Source of the DNA: Morinoia aosen
Taxonomy: Eukaryota > Arthropoda > Malacostraca > Amphipoda > Talitridae
Reading direction: 5' to 3'
Length of the DNA stretch: 64,000 bases
Assembly: GCA_030386875.1 (NCBI GenBank)
Contig: CM059562.1
Coordinates: 73,096,201 to 73,160,200 of the forward strand
Shown here: positions 35,174-47,068 of the stretch, one piece after another
How positions within the stretch are numbered: position 1 is the first letter of the stretch
Layout: the number at the start of each line of letters is the position of its first letter
Program-made: the position numbers and the translations under genes
Notes under the pieces: model-generated
Database searches by the model: none
Told to the model about the DNA's origin: nothing
Seen by the model: the letters and a program-made list of their open reading frames with translations, nothing else

Positions 35174-37870
35174 TCAAACAGGGCAGGAAAAATACCGAAT
35201 TATGCTAACACGAATTTTCCATAGGCGAGGCTGACTTGGTGCGAGTTCCTGTCATGTAAAGACGGTTTAAACAGAACACGGCGTACTGAAGAGCAAAGGC
35301 GAATCTGTTCTTTAAAAAAAATTAAAAAAAATGATTCTTCAACGCGCTTGCGTTATGAGTAATCTAGCACTGGTGAGAGGCAATGCCATTATAATGATAT
35401 AGATTTCATTGAACGTCCAAGGATGAATGAGATTAATATTATATATGAAATTGTACGATCGATTACGCATAGAATAGTCGCCACGTATGCTCGATATGTC
35501 GCCCAGCTGAGTTGCCCATATGTCAGATCAATGACAAATTATCCCTTAATTTTGCCATATAATTTTCTGTACCAGTTGAGCGACAGAACGATCCACCGAA
35601 ATATGTGTTGATACATTTACCTTGCGAGAATAAGTGTACAACATTTGGAGTTTTTCGAGTTTACAGAGAATGTATTCATCGAAGAGTTATCACAAGCAAA
35701 GATAAGAAATAGATGTGCATTTGATTGATAATGTTGAAAAACTTTAAAGATTTGAAAGATTAATTTACCTCAAGCACGTACGTTGTTATGAGAAAGAATT
35801 TAAATAATGCTTAATAAATAAAAGTCGGCAAAGTTCGTATTTTGAGATTGGCTTCAAGAAACTCAGGCTGCAAGGCTTTAAATTAAAGGAGATAAATTCC
35901 GTGATGTACTCATAGTAAACCACGTAGTTTATATCTATTTTCCTAACTTAGAACAAGTTAAGATTATAAAACAAATTTACTTCCATAAAGCTGAGAAAAA
36001 GAAGTTTTATAATCTAGTTAATGTTTTTTCATCAAATGTCTCTTTTGTTTAATGGTAGCTTACAGTTAGAGGATCGAATTTCTCATTGTAAAAATAGAGT
36101 TAAGAAACGAGATTTATTATTTGTCCTTAGTATTCTTCTGCCGTTAATTTTATTTTAACTCATTCTTCATATATCTCGCTATTTGGGAGCATGTGAGTTT
36201 CCAGCCTACTTTTAAAGGCCAAGAAGGTGTGGGCATCGCAAATTTCAAGAAAATTTAGCACCAGCCAAAAGAAAACTATTTTGAAATTTGGCTTTTGAGT
36301 AGTGAGGGACCGTGAGTCTATTTCGATTTTTCTCAAGTAATTATGGTAGTCAGTTTGAGCGTGAAACTATTGTTGAAATTCAGAAATTTCTCAAGTTTTA
36401 GGCATTTGATGCAAAAAAGTTGCTATGGGTTAAAACGAATCATTAAGTTACAACAAATCATTTTACAGTTACAACAAATCATTTTTTTTCAGTTCTCGGA
36501 CGACGCTATCTTCATCTTTATTATCCTAAAAATTAAATTAAATTTTGTAGAAAGCGAATGCAGCGAATGATATCATTTACGAAAGGTTAGATAATCATCT
36601 TCGGATTGTTTTCTATGTAGACTCAAGAAGAACTGGAAAAAAAGTTACATCCAGCATCAAAAAAAATTGAAACATTGTTTTGCGGCTGTATAACTTCTGT
36701 TTTCCATTGTATCAGCAAGAATGGACCTAACAGCTCTATCACTTACATCCTCCATAAAATGGCGAACTGTGCACTAGCGACGAATACTTGCACGTTAAAA
36801 AGAACATGAGCTCCGTGCAGATAACTGAGTTTTGTTCTTACGAGTACAAAGGGGTCATGATTAGTGACGTGTTTTACGTAAAGCGTTACAAGATTTTTGT
36901 TCAATTAGAGGATTAAACGTGGAAACATTAGCTGTTCATCAATGTGTTGAGTAGCTTCTGTCTTGAGTTGTTAATTAGAACCACACCGTGCCTCTCACAT
37001 CGATGTGAACTTATTGTCAAGTATTCCAATAAGTTAACCGCGAAAATAATTTTGTGGCTATAACTACAATGATATTTTTTCAAAAAAATAGAAGCCCAAA
37101 AAACGCAAATGCTGTGATTTGGGTTTATACTCGTATTTGAAAATAAACCTTCAAATTATCAAACTAAAAAAGCACAAATTTCATTCGCAAATACGTTTTA
37201 ATTTTAATAGGAATTTGTGAAAATGCTATGAGGATATGTTGTTGAATACCAATAACCCATATATCTCTTCTCTTTTATTGAAATGTTTTCACAAGTCCCT
37301 TCTGTTGTACGAGAGTTTATAAGAAAAAAGTATTCTACGCCATTTTCACAACAAAATAACAAATATCAGGAATTTAATTACTTTTGAAGTTGTTGTATTT
37401 ATGAGCGATGCGAGATCATTTTACAAGCTACATTAAATGACCCTGCGCTTAAACATCAAGAAAGTGGTCAGTGGTCAGGCAATTTGATGCTCTTGGCGCA
37501 GGTGACCAAGACGTGAAGACGTTCTTTCAAAAGAGAAATTTTTAATCCCACCCAAACGACATCAACAATCAAATAAACAATCAATAAAGTTCTCCCATCC
37601 TGAAGTGTAGAGTAGTAATACTTTCAAGCAAATGTTCAGCCCCCAAGTAATTTTCATAGTCCTTTTTTAAAGCAATTAATTCATGCCAAATTAACGGTAA
37701 GAATAGATTTTGAAATGTTTCACATTTTCAGGAATAGCTAAGCCCGCAATATTATGTTCGTTATGAGTTCCCCAGAAAAGGAAGAGAAAAATTGATCCTA
37801 ATGTGCGTTTGGCATGTAGAAAAACAACCTAATATCTCGCATACTTTCTATGAAAAATACTTTGAATTTC
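35174..37870. other. AT-rich stretch, no clear gene
   Basis: No supported exon. A 20-bp direct repeat, AGTTACAACAAATCATTTT, occurs twice near 36447-36486. The other open frames are short and AT-rich. Confidence 0.5.
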
Positions 37871-37882
37871 ATGTCTGTCGGA

Positions 37883-37945
37883 CTCGAACTTCCGGCAAAA
37901 ACCGAGCCACAGCGAACTCGGTCCTTATAAGATTGGTTTTCTAAG
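37883..37945 (-). repeat. tRNA-like SINE fragment
   Basis: On the minus strand AGTTCGAGTCC is a perfect Pol III B box. It is preceded by a small hairpin, ACCGAG...CTCGGT. No A box is recognised at the expected distance, so this is at most a truncated tRNA-derived head. Confidence 0.33.
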
Positions 37946-37950
37946 AAACC

Positions 37951-37981
37951 GTCGGTCTGCAGTCGTCTCTCACAGACCGAC
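37951..37981. other. Perfect 9-bp inverted repeat
   Basis: GTCGGTCTG (37951-37959) and CAGACCGAC (37973-37981) are exact reverse complements around a 13-base spacer. The hairpin spans both acceptor-like AGs of the candidate exon that follows. Confidence 0.75.
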
Positions 37982-38012
37982 TTGTAAATGGGAGCCGGGC
38001 CACCGAAAGGAG
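37963..38012 (+). CDS. Candidate internal exon, 50 bases
   Basis: The acceptor-like TTTTCTAAG...GTCTGCAG (ends 37962) and the strong donor AAAGGAG/GTAAGC bound 50 bases. The frame SSLTDRLVNGSRATER is open, as is one other plus frame. A second acceptor, CTCTCACAG (ends 37974), would give a 38-base version. A minus frame of 60 codons overlaps the island. No family recognised. Confidence 0.27.
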
Positions 38013-39542
38013 GTAAGCTGTCTCTTTCATCCTTCGTCTCGCTTCACTAATGGCCCGGGGTACGCTGGCAATTAATACATCAGGCCACATAACACGCCGC
38101 CTGAAAGAAATTTTAATTAGCAATGCGAGTTTTCTTCGAAAGGATCATGTTTATGAGATACACGTGTGTCACGAACGATGCAAAGTAGCCCATTTGAAAT
38201 AAATTTCAATGACGCGTCTTGACTCGAAAATATACGTTAACGAATTGAGGTGCGCAGTTGTGCAGTACACGCTGCGCATCAACAAAATATGTACACCTAG
38301 GGTAAAAAAATCTGAATACTACGAATTGTACAAGGAAAATCATACGTTTGATAAAAATCTTCATTTGTACACTATCACAAACTTACATTGGAATGTCAAT
38401 GCTTACGTTGAGTTAGTAGTACGTCAGAAAACGCAGATGCCGGACATTCGTTTCATTTTTATGTTTTTTATAAGTAAATTAATCAAGCGGCTCAATGCTG
38501 ACCACCGGAAACCAAGATTTTATGTTAAATGGTGAACGCAGTCTAAAAATTTAATGCGATTATCAATGACACGGGTTGTGTCAGCTGCTATAGAGTTCTT
38601 CATACTTAAAAGTTGAACTAAGGAATTACATAAATCACAGGTCTAAATTAGGTCTGAAATTTTCAGTTGATGAATCAGTTGAAAATTTCCATTTTTTTCC
38701 TCTAAACTCACCCAAAGGTTGTTTCTGAATAAATGATTTATCCGATTATGATATTCTATGATAGAATCTACGAAAATAACGACGATCAGATTTGAAGCTA
38801 CACCTGGTCTTTGGTTTCGCACATTCACACCCTCATTTAGATTTCTTTCCTTCGTAGTAAATCATGCTATCATGAGCGAGATTCATTACGAGCTTTCTTT
38901 AAAGCTTGTAGATTTACTTCTGTCCCAGGTTATCAGCAGATTTAAATCAAGGTCTCTAAAAAGAATATTTAATTTAATGTTGTAGTTTCATGTTATATAT
39001 TGAGGTGTGTACTGTTCCCGCATATAATTGATGAGTGGAAATTAAATGCTCCACAATTTTCAGTTCTGCAGAAAAATTTGCCGGAGATAACCTCTTATTA
39101 ACGATGCTATTATTTGAAAAGAAACATGGTATTTTTTTGGCTAATATAAGCCTGGACTAAACAAAAAGGAGGAAAAATATTTTTAAACCCGCCTAACTAC
39201 AGGAAATTGCCCGCACAAAATATTATGTGCGCGGCTAAAAACTTATGATTAAGAAAATATACTTCGTGCATTCACCATTAGCTTACGGCTTTCCAGGTCA
39301 ACATCGTGTACTGATTTTTTATAAATTCTGCCAAGAATTGTAACCCGTTCAATTTCCCTGTACTACAAACGCTCCTATATTTCTTTAGAAAAATAATCTC
39401 CTTGTCATATAAATAAAATGCAGCGATCACAGCTATAAAAGTCGCTGCAGTACTTTACCAGGATACATTTAGCTTATGGCATGTTGCTTCATCATCTTCA
39501 TTATCTTCTTTACATACAAGATAGTGATCACTTTCGCTTCAG

Positions 39543-39701
39543 TTTACGGAGCCAATGGCCGTTGAAGACGAGCAGTATTCGGAATTTCCGGAAAATGTTC
39601 TCCGTCACTCCTTCGGACCCAGGCTTCGTACTGCGACCGATGGCAGCGCCATCTTTGTTTCGGACATTCAAGTCAGTGCGCACCATTTCTTTCTCCTATA
39701 G
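39543..39701 (+). CDS. Candidate terminal exon, 52 codons
   Basis: A clear acceptor, GATCACTTTCGCTTCAG, ends at 39542. The following frame is open to TAG (39699-39701) and reads FTEPMAVEDEQYSEFPENVL, then RHSFGPRLRTATDGSAIFVS, then DIQVSAHHFFLL. An ATG at 39555 in a favourable CCAATGG context could instead start translation. The acidic, Tyr/Pro-containing stretch is compositionally protein-like. No known motif. A second plus frame of 96 codons overlaps from 39481, across the acceptor. Confidence 0.38.
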   Translation, partial: FTEPMAVEDEQYSEFPENVLRHSFGPRLRTATDGSAIFVSDIQVSAHHFFLL

Positions 39702-40048
39702 TAAAACTCATGATGGAAGTCTAAAGAAAGATATAGAGAAAGTATGGAAAAGAATTCACAGGGTAAAGTAAGAAGGCATCTATTGAAAGATGGTTTTGAT
39801 AACTAAATTCAAAATATTGGTTTAAAACGCTATAGTTCATAAAAACACCGAAAATGTATAATTTTGATTATTCTGCAATCTCTATATACCTTCAATTCGA
39901 AGTGATGTAAAATATTAAATAGTACTGCAAAATTTAAAGCATTCAAGAATTTTTTTGATAGCATTCCTGGATTTTCTTGCTTAACGAATCACCTCTGATA
40001 AATGGTTGCTTCAAGAACCTTCAGAAAGTGCAACTCGGTGAGCACGTT

Positions 40049-40620
40049 CAGCATTCTTGGCTTATGCAATAAGTGATGAACTAGGTAGATTCGTGAGATC
40101 AGGCGCTTTGCTGTGCTCAATTTCTGAGACTAATTTGAGGTTGCAAGTGATTAACTGGATCTGAGAAATAATTAATGCACCCTGAGTGTCGTCAATTTTT
40201 AGTTATATCATTCGAGGAATAATTGCTGCAGTAAGGGATTAACTGGATCTGAGAAACTATTAATGCACTCTGAGCGTCGTCAATTTCTGGAACTCATTTG
40301 AGGAATTATTGCTGCAGTATGGGACAAACTGAGGTTAGGAGACGATGCACTCAGGGTGTGCTCCATTTCTGATACTCATTTGAGGAATGAATGTAGTTGC
40401 AAGTGATTAACTGGATGGGCTTGTAATGCACCGTGAGTTTCGTCATTTTCTGGTAATCATTCTAGGAATTATTTTTGCAGTAAGTTAATAACTGAATATA
40501 CGAGGCAATGCAGTCTCACTGCGGCCAATTTCTGTTTATTTTTGCATCAAATTATTAACTGAACCTTTGAGACGACGTGCTTTCGGTAAGATTAATTTCT
40601 CGTGATCATTTAAGGAGATT
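40049..40620. repeat. Degenerate ~95-110-bp repeat, about 6 copies
   Basis: Recurring blocks are AGTGATTAACTGGATCTGAG, AATGCACTCTGAGCGTCGTC, AATTTCTG-ACTCATTTGAGG and AATTATTGCTGCAGTA. The units differ by insertions and many point changes, so the array is old. Confidence 0.8.
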
Positions 40621-40691
40621 GTAGTTTCTATCGGAACTTCTGGAGCCTGGCCATGCTGGAAAAACAATGAATTGAACCACAAAGAATGGTG

Positions 40692-40696
<5 letters not shown>

Positions 40697-40732
<36 letters not shown>
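40697..40732. repeat. (AG)18 microsatellite
   Basis: Eighteen uninterrupted AG dinucleotides. Confidence 0.97.
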
Positions 40733-40735
<3 letters not shown>

Positions 40736-42264
40736 CAGCGCTGTTGCTGAGCGCAGCGTGCAGAAGCTGCAGTGTATGTACAATAAATCGCCCTTTGAGT
40801 TCTTTTGATAGGAGTAAAAATTGAAAGATTACTACAATAAAGGCCATAGGGGTACTTCGGGTACTTTCAAAATTGATAAATGGCATTTGAAACTTTAATG
40901 CATTGTGATTCACCTTGTACTCCTGTTCAATAGGTTTGTACTGTTCAGACAATTGTCACTGCTGTAAATTTTTCGAAATGTTCTATAAATTCTCATAAGA
41001 TTCAGTACAAAAATTTATGAATGAAAAATTTGGATGACCTTTGCGATTTCATTTCGGGATAACTCGACTTCAGATATTCTCATTGTAATACAACACAAAA
41101 TCAAATCCTCACAATTTACATTCGCAATTCAGCCCACGATGTGATAAATTTCTGTATAAGATCAAAAACATCGATTGTTAGAACCTCACCTCACCCTAAT
41201 GAAAAAACGGAACAAAACATACGAGAATAAAATTCAACCAACAAGACTATGTATAATTACTCTATTTCCTTTACAATTAATTTCTCCCGAAACTTCATCT
41301 CGCTTATCAAAAATCCGCTATAAAATATCAGAGGAGGATATCTGCGCACCATCAAAACTGCAGGGCCCATTTTTTGGAAGCTCCGTTGAAGTTTAGAGTC
41401 CACGAAGCTCGTCTTTCCTTCGAGACATCGAGAAATGATCGCCAGTGATGGGGGGCGATCGGGAGACTCTTCAAGAGTTTTGTGATCGATGAAGGCACTG
41501 GACGAAGCTTCCCATTTCTCTGCACCGGCGCAGCAGGGTGCACTTCTTTATTTCCATCAAGCTATCATTTCTCACACCGAAATTCTCCTTGAAGAAATAG
41601 TTTCTATATTTTCTATCGTGAAAAATTATTGTTTGAATGATCCCTCTCTGTTCAGAGATGTATTTTTATAAGGTTTGTTGATGATTCAAACACTAGGAGT
41701 TAAATTAATTTGGAAGATCAGTATATTTTAAATACCTTATAGGAGAATATTCGCCTACATGAAATGCGAAAATAAGATCATAGTTCCACCTGCAGCAGCT
41801 TTCACTCGGGCCTATTTTTGTGTAGATTACACAAAAAAATCATTTTTTCATTACATTTACTTTTAAACAGCTGTGAAATCGTATGTCCAAAATACCCGTG
41901 TTGAAACTTCCACGGTTTTAAAGGCATAATAACATCAACAAACAAACTGGATCAATACTTCAAATAATAGAAACCAACTTACGAAATCAATACTACATAA
42001 TTGTTCATAAAACGGACTTTGACCATTTTCGCATTAGATGGTTTCCGTCACTACGAATTTAGGCGTCAAAACTTGTTACCGAGAAACATTTTTAATGCTA
42101 CAAAGAGCTCCACAAAGCAGCATGTAGTAAACCACAAACGGTTTTGTTATCATGGGGACGTCAATTTCCCTTCGATGCACACCACTCGGTGCCGGCTTTT
42201 CAGCCTCGCTCCACAAAATGGCGATATGTACCTGCCCCGGTGCGATCAACCTCGTACTGTAACC

Positions 42265-42640
42265 AGCTTCTGATCGCATAATTCCTACAAATTTAACATC
42301 AAATTCTACTATTTCGGGTATCGGATATTTGTTTACGCGTACCTAATGTAAATAGTTTTTCGGTTTGGTACGAGGTGCAAGAAACTGCTTCTGAACGCAT
42401 GATCCCCACGTATTTGATATATAATTCAATTTTTCCGGGTATCGTACTTGCATTCAGCCCGTACGTAAAAAATTGGTTGGTTGAGTTCGAGGTGCAAGGA
42501 AAAACTTCTGAATGCGTAATTCCTATATATTCAATATACAATTCTATTATTCCGTGTATCGTATTTTGGTTAATAATGATAAAAGTTTGTTGGTTGAGTA
42601 TGAGGTGCAAGGATCAGCTTCTGAACGTATAATTCTGGAA
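42265..42640. repeat. ~118-bp degenerate tandem repeat, about 3 copies
   Basis: Copies share GAGGTGCAAG-A, GCTTCTGAACG-ATAATTCC, ACGTATTTGATATA-AATTC and TTCCGGGTATCGTA. Open frames on both strands through it are repeat by-products. Confidence 0.85.
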
Positions 42641-42919
42641 ATTGTACGTATTATTTTGATTATTGTATTATTTAATGTTAAACACACACATATTGCATAC
42701 AAATTTGTCGGTTTAGTTTGAGAGAAAGAAAATGCTACAAATTCTGAATAGGAATTTTCAATTTTTGTTTCTTCTAACAGTTAAATTTAAAATTTTCGTA
42801 ACAGTTGATTTCTTAAAACCACAGATTAATTGCATTATTTCAAGAAAAAATCTGTCATACACAAAAAATGCAATCACACGAAAACTCAAGGGTTTGCATG
42901 AATTTTAACAAAGTTAACA

Positions 42920-43145
42920 TCCATCGATCATGAAAGAAGGATGATGATGAACTCGGAGATTTGTATTCATTTCTCGTAAGTGCCATTCATCATAAAAGAA
43001 GGATAATGATGATCACACAGATATGTACTGAAGTTCCAACATTACGATATGTATTCATATCTCTCATGTGCCATTCATCGATCATTAAAAAAGGATGATG
43101 ATGAACACAAAGATTTGAACTGAAGTTCCAACATTACGACTATTT
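42920..43145. repeat. ~75-bp degenerate repeat, 3 copies
   Basis: Each copy contains AAGAAGGATGATGATGAAC, GATTTGTATTCAT and GTGCCATTCATC. Two copies also share ACTGAAGTTCCAACATTACG. Confidence 0.8.
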
Positions 43146-43432
43146 TCACACAGTAATTAATATTAGAGAAACATATTCCACCTGCACATCGTACTGTATA
43201 AATGAGAGTGGTTCCTGTAGTTACAGCATCATGCATCACTGACGTTCAGTGAAGAGCTGGACGGCAGTTAAGCACAACGAACCAAAGTGACAAGTAACGA
43301 TTACGGCTTCAGGCTCACAAAAGCTAGCCTCGTATTATGGACACCTGTACTATAGCAGGACTAAACCTGAATAGACGTAAGTCCATTACGTCTAAAAGTC
43401 AAGCATGCGACGGAAACACGCATGTTGCAATT

Positions 43433-43795
43433 TTATTTCGTGTGGCAAGAAGGCGCAGAATCAAGTATAGAACTGCATTGCCAATCCAGACACATGCTTC
43501 TGCAGTCCCAGGCTGAAGAAAGGATGCATCTGAGCGAGTAACGAAGACAGAAAACAGCCTTCATCTTGTGATGGGAGCGTAGAGATATCTCCGAGCGTGA
43601 AATGCTTTGAGGAACAAAGAGAAAATTGAGAGGTTGTGCCTGTGCAATTTGGACTTCAATGAAGGCATGACGATTTAGTGACCGGTGCCCAGAGAGATGA
43701 GGGTCAATTTTCAGAACTGGCAAAGCCATGCAGTTTCTGTGCATAGCAGTGGACTTAGATGGACGAGTTTGCCTTTCCAGGAAGAGATCTTGCAT
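43433..43795 (-). CDS. 120-codon open frame, possible terminal exon
   Basis: A continuous minus frame begins MQDLFLERQTRPSKSTAMHR and ends at TAA. Inside it a strong pyrimidine tract (CTCTCAATTTTCTCTTTG) and TTCCTCAAAG mark a possible acceptor. After that acceptor a different frame reads HFTLGDISTLPSQDEGCFLS then SLLAQMHPFFSLGLQKHVSG to a stop. The two readings are incompatible. GC is raised over the span. No family recognised. Confidence 0.22.
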   Translation of the reverse strand: MQDLFLERQTRPSKSTAMHRNCMALPVLKIDPHLSGHRSLNRHAFIEVQIAQAQPLNFLFVPQSISRSEISLRSHHKMKAVFCLRYSLRCILSSAWDCRSMCLDWQCSSILDSAPSCHTK

Positions 43796-44019
43796 TGGAA
43801 AATAGTGTTTTTACCAGTTTGACGAATTTGAGTTTACTTACGTCGCGGCCACAAACTTAACTAACTTTGATAAGCAAATTTGAAAGACTGCAGAATTAAC
43901 ATTTGGTACATTTTCAAACACTTTGTATAAGATCAATTTTTTTTAATTATCTGCATTTGAGCTTAATCGCTTACAATAACTCAGAATCCCAACTAAAATT
44001 TTTGAAATCAGAATCAGAA

Positions 44020-44223
44020 TTACAAAGAAAAATTTTGAAATTGAAATAGTTTCGGCAAGTCAGGGTGATTCGCCAAGCACGTTGGGTGCGGCCGCTGCAC
44101 CGGAGCTGCATAGTGCAGCTGCTCTGAGGGCAAAAACTGAGGCCGTACGTTGTTCTGGAAGGGGCAATTTTCGTAGAACTGGCGTCGTGCACTGGCACTG
44201 GGAATTTGCAGTTCATCTCCAGC
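44020..44223 (-). CDS. Candidate C-terminal exon, 67 codons
   Basis: On the minus strand the acceptor ATTTTGCATAATCAG is followed by 67 codons and TAA. The translation reads AGDELQIPSASARRQFYENC, then PFQNNVRPQFLPSEQLHYAA, then PVQRPHPTCLANHPDLPKLF and a short Phe-rich end. It is Pro/Gln/Asn-rich, like the tail of a regulatory protein. It shares strand and composition class with the long exon at 47069-48506 and could end the same gene (inference). A second minus frame of 81 codons overlaps. Confidence 0.33.
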   Translation of the reverse strand, partial: AGDELQIPSASARRQFYENCPFQNNVRPQFLPSEQLHYAAPVQRPHPTCLANHPDLPKLFQFQNFSL

Positions 44224-44262
44224 CTGATTATGCAAAATGCTTCTGATTTGGAGTGCGTGCAA

Positions 44263-47060
44263 ATCTAAACTTCATCAAAACAGCTCTACTGCAGCTGCAG
44301 TATATTTTCCATGGCTTGAGTTCGGTACACATCTTGCTGAAATGTTCTTGCACTACACACGCCACTTCTTGTGTTGCTGTATAAATAAAGACTTATGTGC
44401 CATGTGAATGATGGAGTCTGCAATCTTTGCCAGACTTCATTGAGGCAAAAAAATTGGTCAATATAGAGTGTCATCAAGCAAAAATTGCAAAGATGATCAG
44501 TGAGGTAAATGAATCAGGTTGGTAATGTGTAAGAATATTGGTGTTAATAAGAAACACGATAAAAAATTGTGTTATGTTATTTTATTGTGTAGTAAAATTC
44601 AGTTAAATCCAGCTGATAGAAACCATCTCTATTTAATTTTTTTGTTTATAGCTCTGGCATCATTGCAAACTGCACTACCAGTACAAAATAAGGTAAAAAA
44701 TGAAAACTTTATTTTCATGACGAGTCAGTTTCTACTTCCACTGCTTTTAAGCTTGGGCTTTAGACATCACAAAGATATTCTTAGAAAAATAGTCTGTCTA
44801 TAAGTTCAAAGAATTGCTTAAATGCGCTGCAGTCTTTAGGAGGAACCTATACAATATTTCATGTAATTTCTCAGAACACTGCAATTGCTAAGCATTTATT
44901 TTATAACAGTTACTCGTCGTGGTAAAGGTACTCGTGCGACTGTCACAATCCAAAGGTGTAACTTTGCAACTATTGCCTTGATACTGAGAGATTGAAAACT
45001 CTTTAATTTCAACAATGGAGTTTAATACCACAACCTGTAGGGAATTTGTTGCTACAGTCTTTGATCTAAAAAGAAAGTTTTAGTTTTCTCCCTGCATGTT
45101 AAGTTAAAATTCAAGTCCTCAATTGGCTAACATTTACTCTTTAATACAAGGTAATATTACAACATTTGAGAGACTTAATAGCTTCCTCAGAAAACTACAG
45201 CTAGTGTTTATAAATGTTCAGTTGGTATTTCAAATTGATACCACTAAGAATTTTACTTGCTTCAACAGTTAAATATTAAACTGAACTTTTTCCTCCTGGG
45301 TTCCACATCATCTAAGTAGAGACATAAACATGCAGCTCTCTTGCATTTTTGTCCTTAGAGGAAGAAGTAAAATTGCTTTCATTTTTCACAGGGAGTTTTG
45401 ACATGATTCAGTTCACACAAATTCGTATAAATTGTGACATCTGATGATCATGGATAATTTTTCGAGTTAAAGATAGTGGAGCATAATGATATTCAGTAGG
45501 TTGCTAAAAGGACTTTCGTTTGCCATTCAGTAAGTAAAAATTTAAACAAAATGGAGCTTAATGATGTTCAGCAGATTAATAAATGTAGTTTCGTTCGCCA
45601 TTTGTTTGGCAAAAAATTAATTTTCAGTTCGGTTGCAAACTTATTAGTGAATTTTCTTGATGAGGTATATAGATAAGTCCACAGCCCGTGTACAAGAGAG
45701 CTGGTATGAGTAATAAGAAGACATATTTTAATGTAGCATTCGTGTCATCAAATATCCATTAATAATTCACTAGGGGTTTATTTAATCACTCAAACCAACT
45801 ATCAAAGCATGGGTTCTTTTTCATATTTTTATCAAATAACAATAAAAATATTTGTATAATTGGCAGAAAATTATTTTTACATTTACACACAAGCCTTCAT
45901 CTAAATAATTTGCTTTTGCTTTGAGCATAAATTTTCTGGATCTGTTTTTAGTTCAATGTAGCTTTCTTTATTTCCTGCAATGTAATTTATGAATTCCAAT
46001 AATATAATCTTGCAATATTTTACGGGTATTTGAAATACTAACATTTTACCCGTGAGTGATTTAGTTGAAAATTATTTAAGATCTTTGTGTAGCTTGAATA
46101 CAAGTTTAACTAAGATACTGGGTTAAAATGCATTGCTGAAAAACTGAATGTCAACTGCACTGATCCATCTGTAAGCTCTTCAACATATTATGTTTAATGT
46201 AGAGGAAAAAATCATTTTATTTCAAATGAAATGGAACACATGGCTCAAAAATGTTATAGGTGGCCCATAGAGGTGACTAGTGTTTATGTATACAAGCTGT
46301 AAGTGTTCAAACTAATGAGAGATGGCATTAATTCAATCATACAATTTTTATGGGCCGAAAACCGATACAAAAAATATCCATACTACGACGCACCTAAATC
46401 TCAATTAAAACCACACCATTAATAGGACTAAAAGAGACATCCAGTAGAATTTGAGTTGTTTCGACATTTTTCTAATATGACATGAAAAACTACGCCACAA
46501 CGATCTTAGGTTTTGTGCGTTTTGTAAGAACATGTGAGGAGCATCTGTGAGCGCAGCCATGGCTGAGGAGCGGCGCAGCTTCGCTCGCCAGAATTCGGAG
46601 AAATGATGGCGAAGGTTTTTGCTTGTCTCACCGTACGACTGTTTCAAGGTTTTCCTACACGAAACACACAGTGCAAGCTACATCTCACTTTCGTACAGCA
46701 TCGAAGAGGGAAAATATTATTTTCAACACTCACCCAAAGTTAAACCTGTTGATGCTCTCGGCCCTCAGGAGTCATATGACCTTCAAGTCATGACTTTGCT
46801 TTCGATGATTTCCTTTCGTTATATGCCGTAGTTGAGCCCCACCCACACGCCTATCGTAAATACGAATCTAGCTTTATTGGTAATCATTTAATAAATGAAC
46901 ACTTCAACGGTGTTATAAGCTCACAACATAAATTAAACATTCCTCAAAAATTTCCGTAGTCTATCGCCGACCCCTAAAAGTCTGAGACAAGCACCAAGGT
47001 CTAGCTCGGACCACGTTTTTGATGATGCGCGCGCATGAGAACCATTCAAAACCCGCGCCG
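44263..47060. other. AT-rich stretch, probable intron of the minus-strand gene
   Basis: Mostly AT-rich. Contains a diverged two-copy ~70-bp repeat at about 45477-45615 (GGAGCATAATGATATTCAG then TTTCGTTTGCCATT). A small minus-strand island at 46540-46690 includes an acceptor-like TTTCGTGTAG and a GTGAGAC donor-like site 23 bases apart, but no convincing exon. Confidence 0.4.
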
Positions 47061-47068
47061 TTACTCAC

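Noticed and set aside
38209-38535. 108-codon plus-strand frame
   Set aside because: Ordinary AT-rich composition with no recognisable domain and no splice sites; tested as a possible transposon fragment, but no motif was seen.
40536-40952. 138-codon minus-strand frame
   Set aside because: It is extended by the (AG)18 microsatellite, which reads as a Ser-Leu repeat; flanking residues show no domain.
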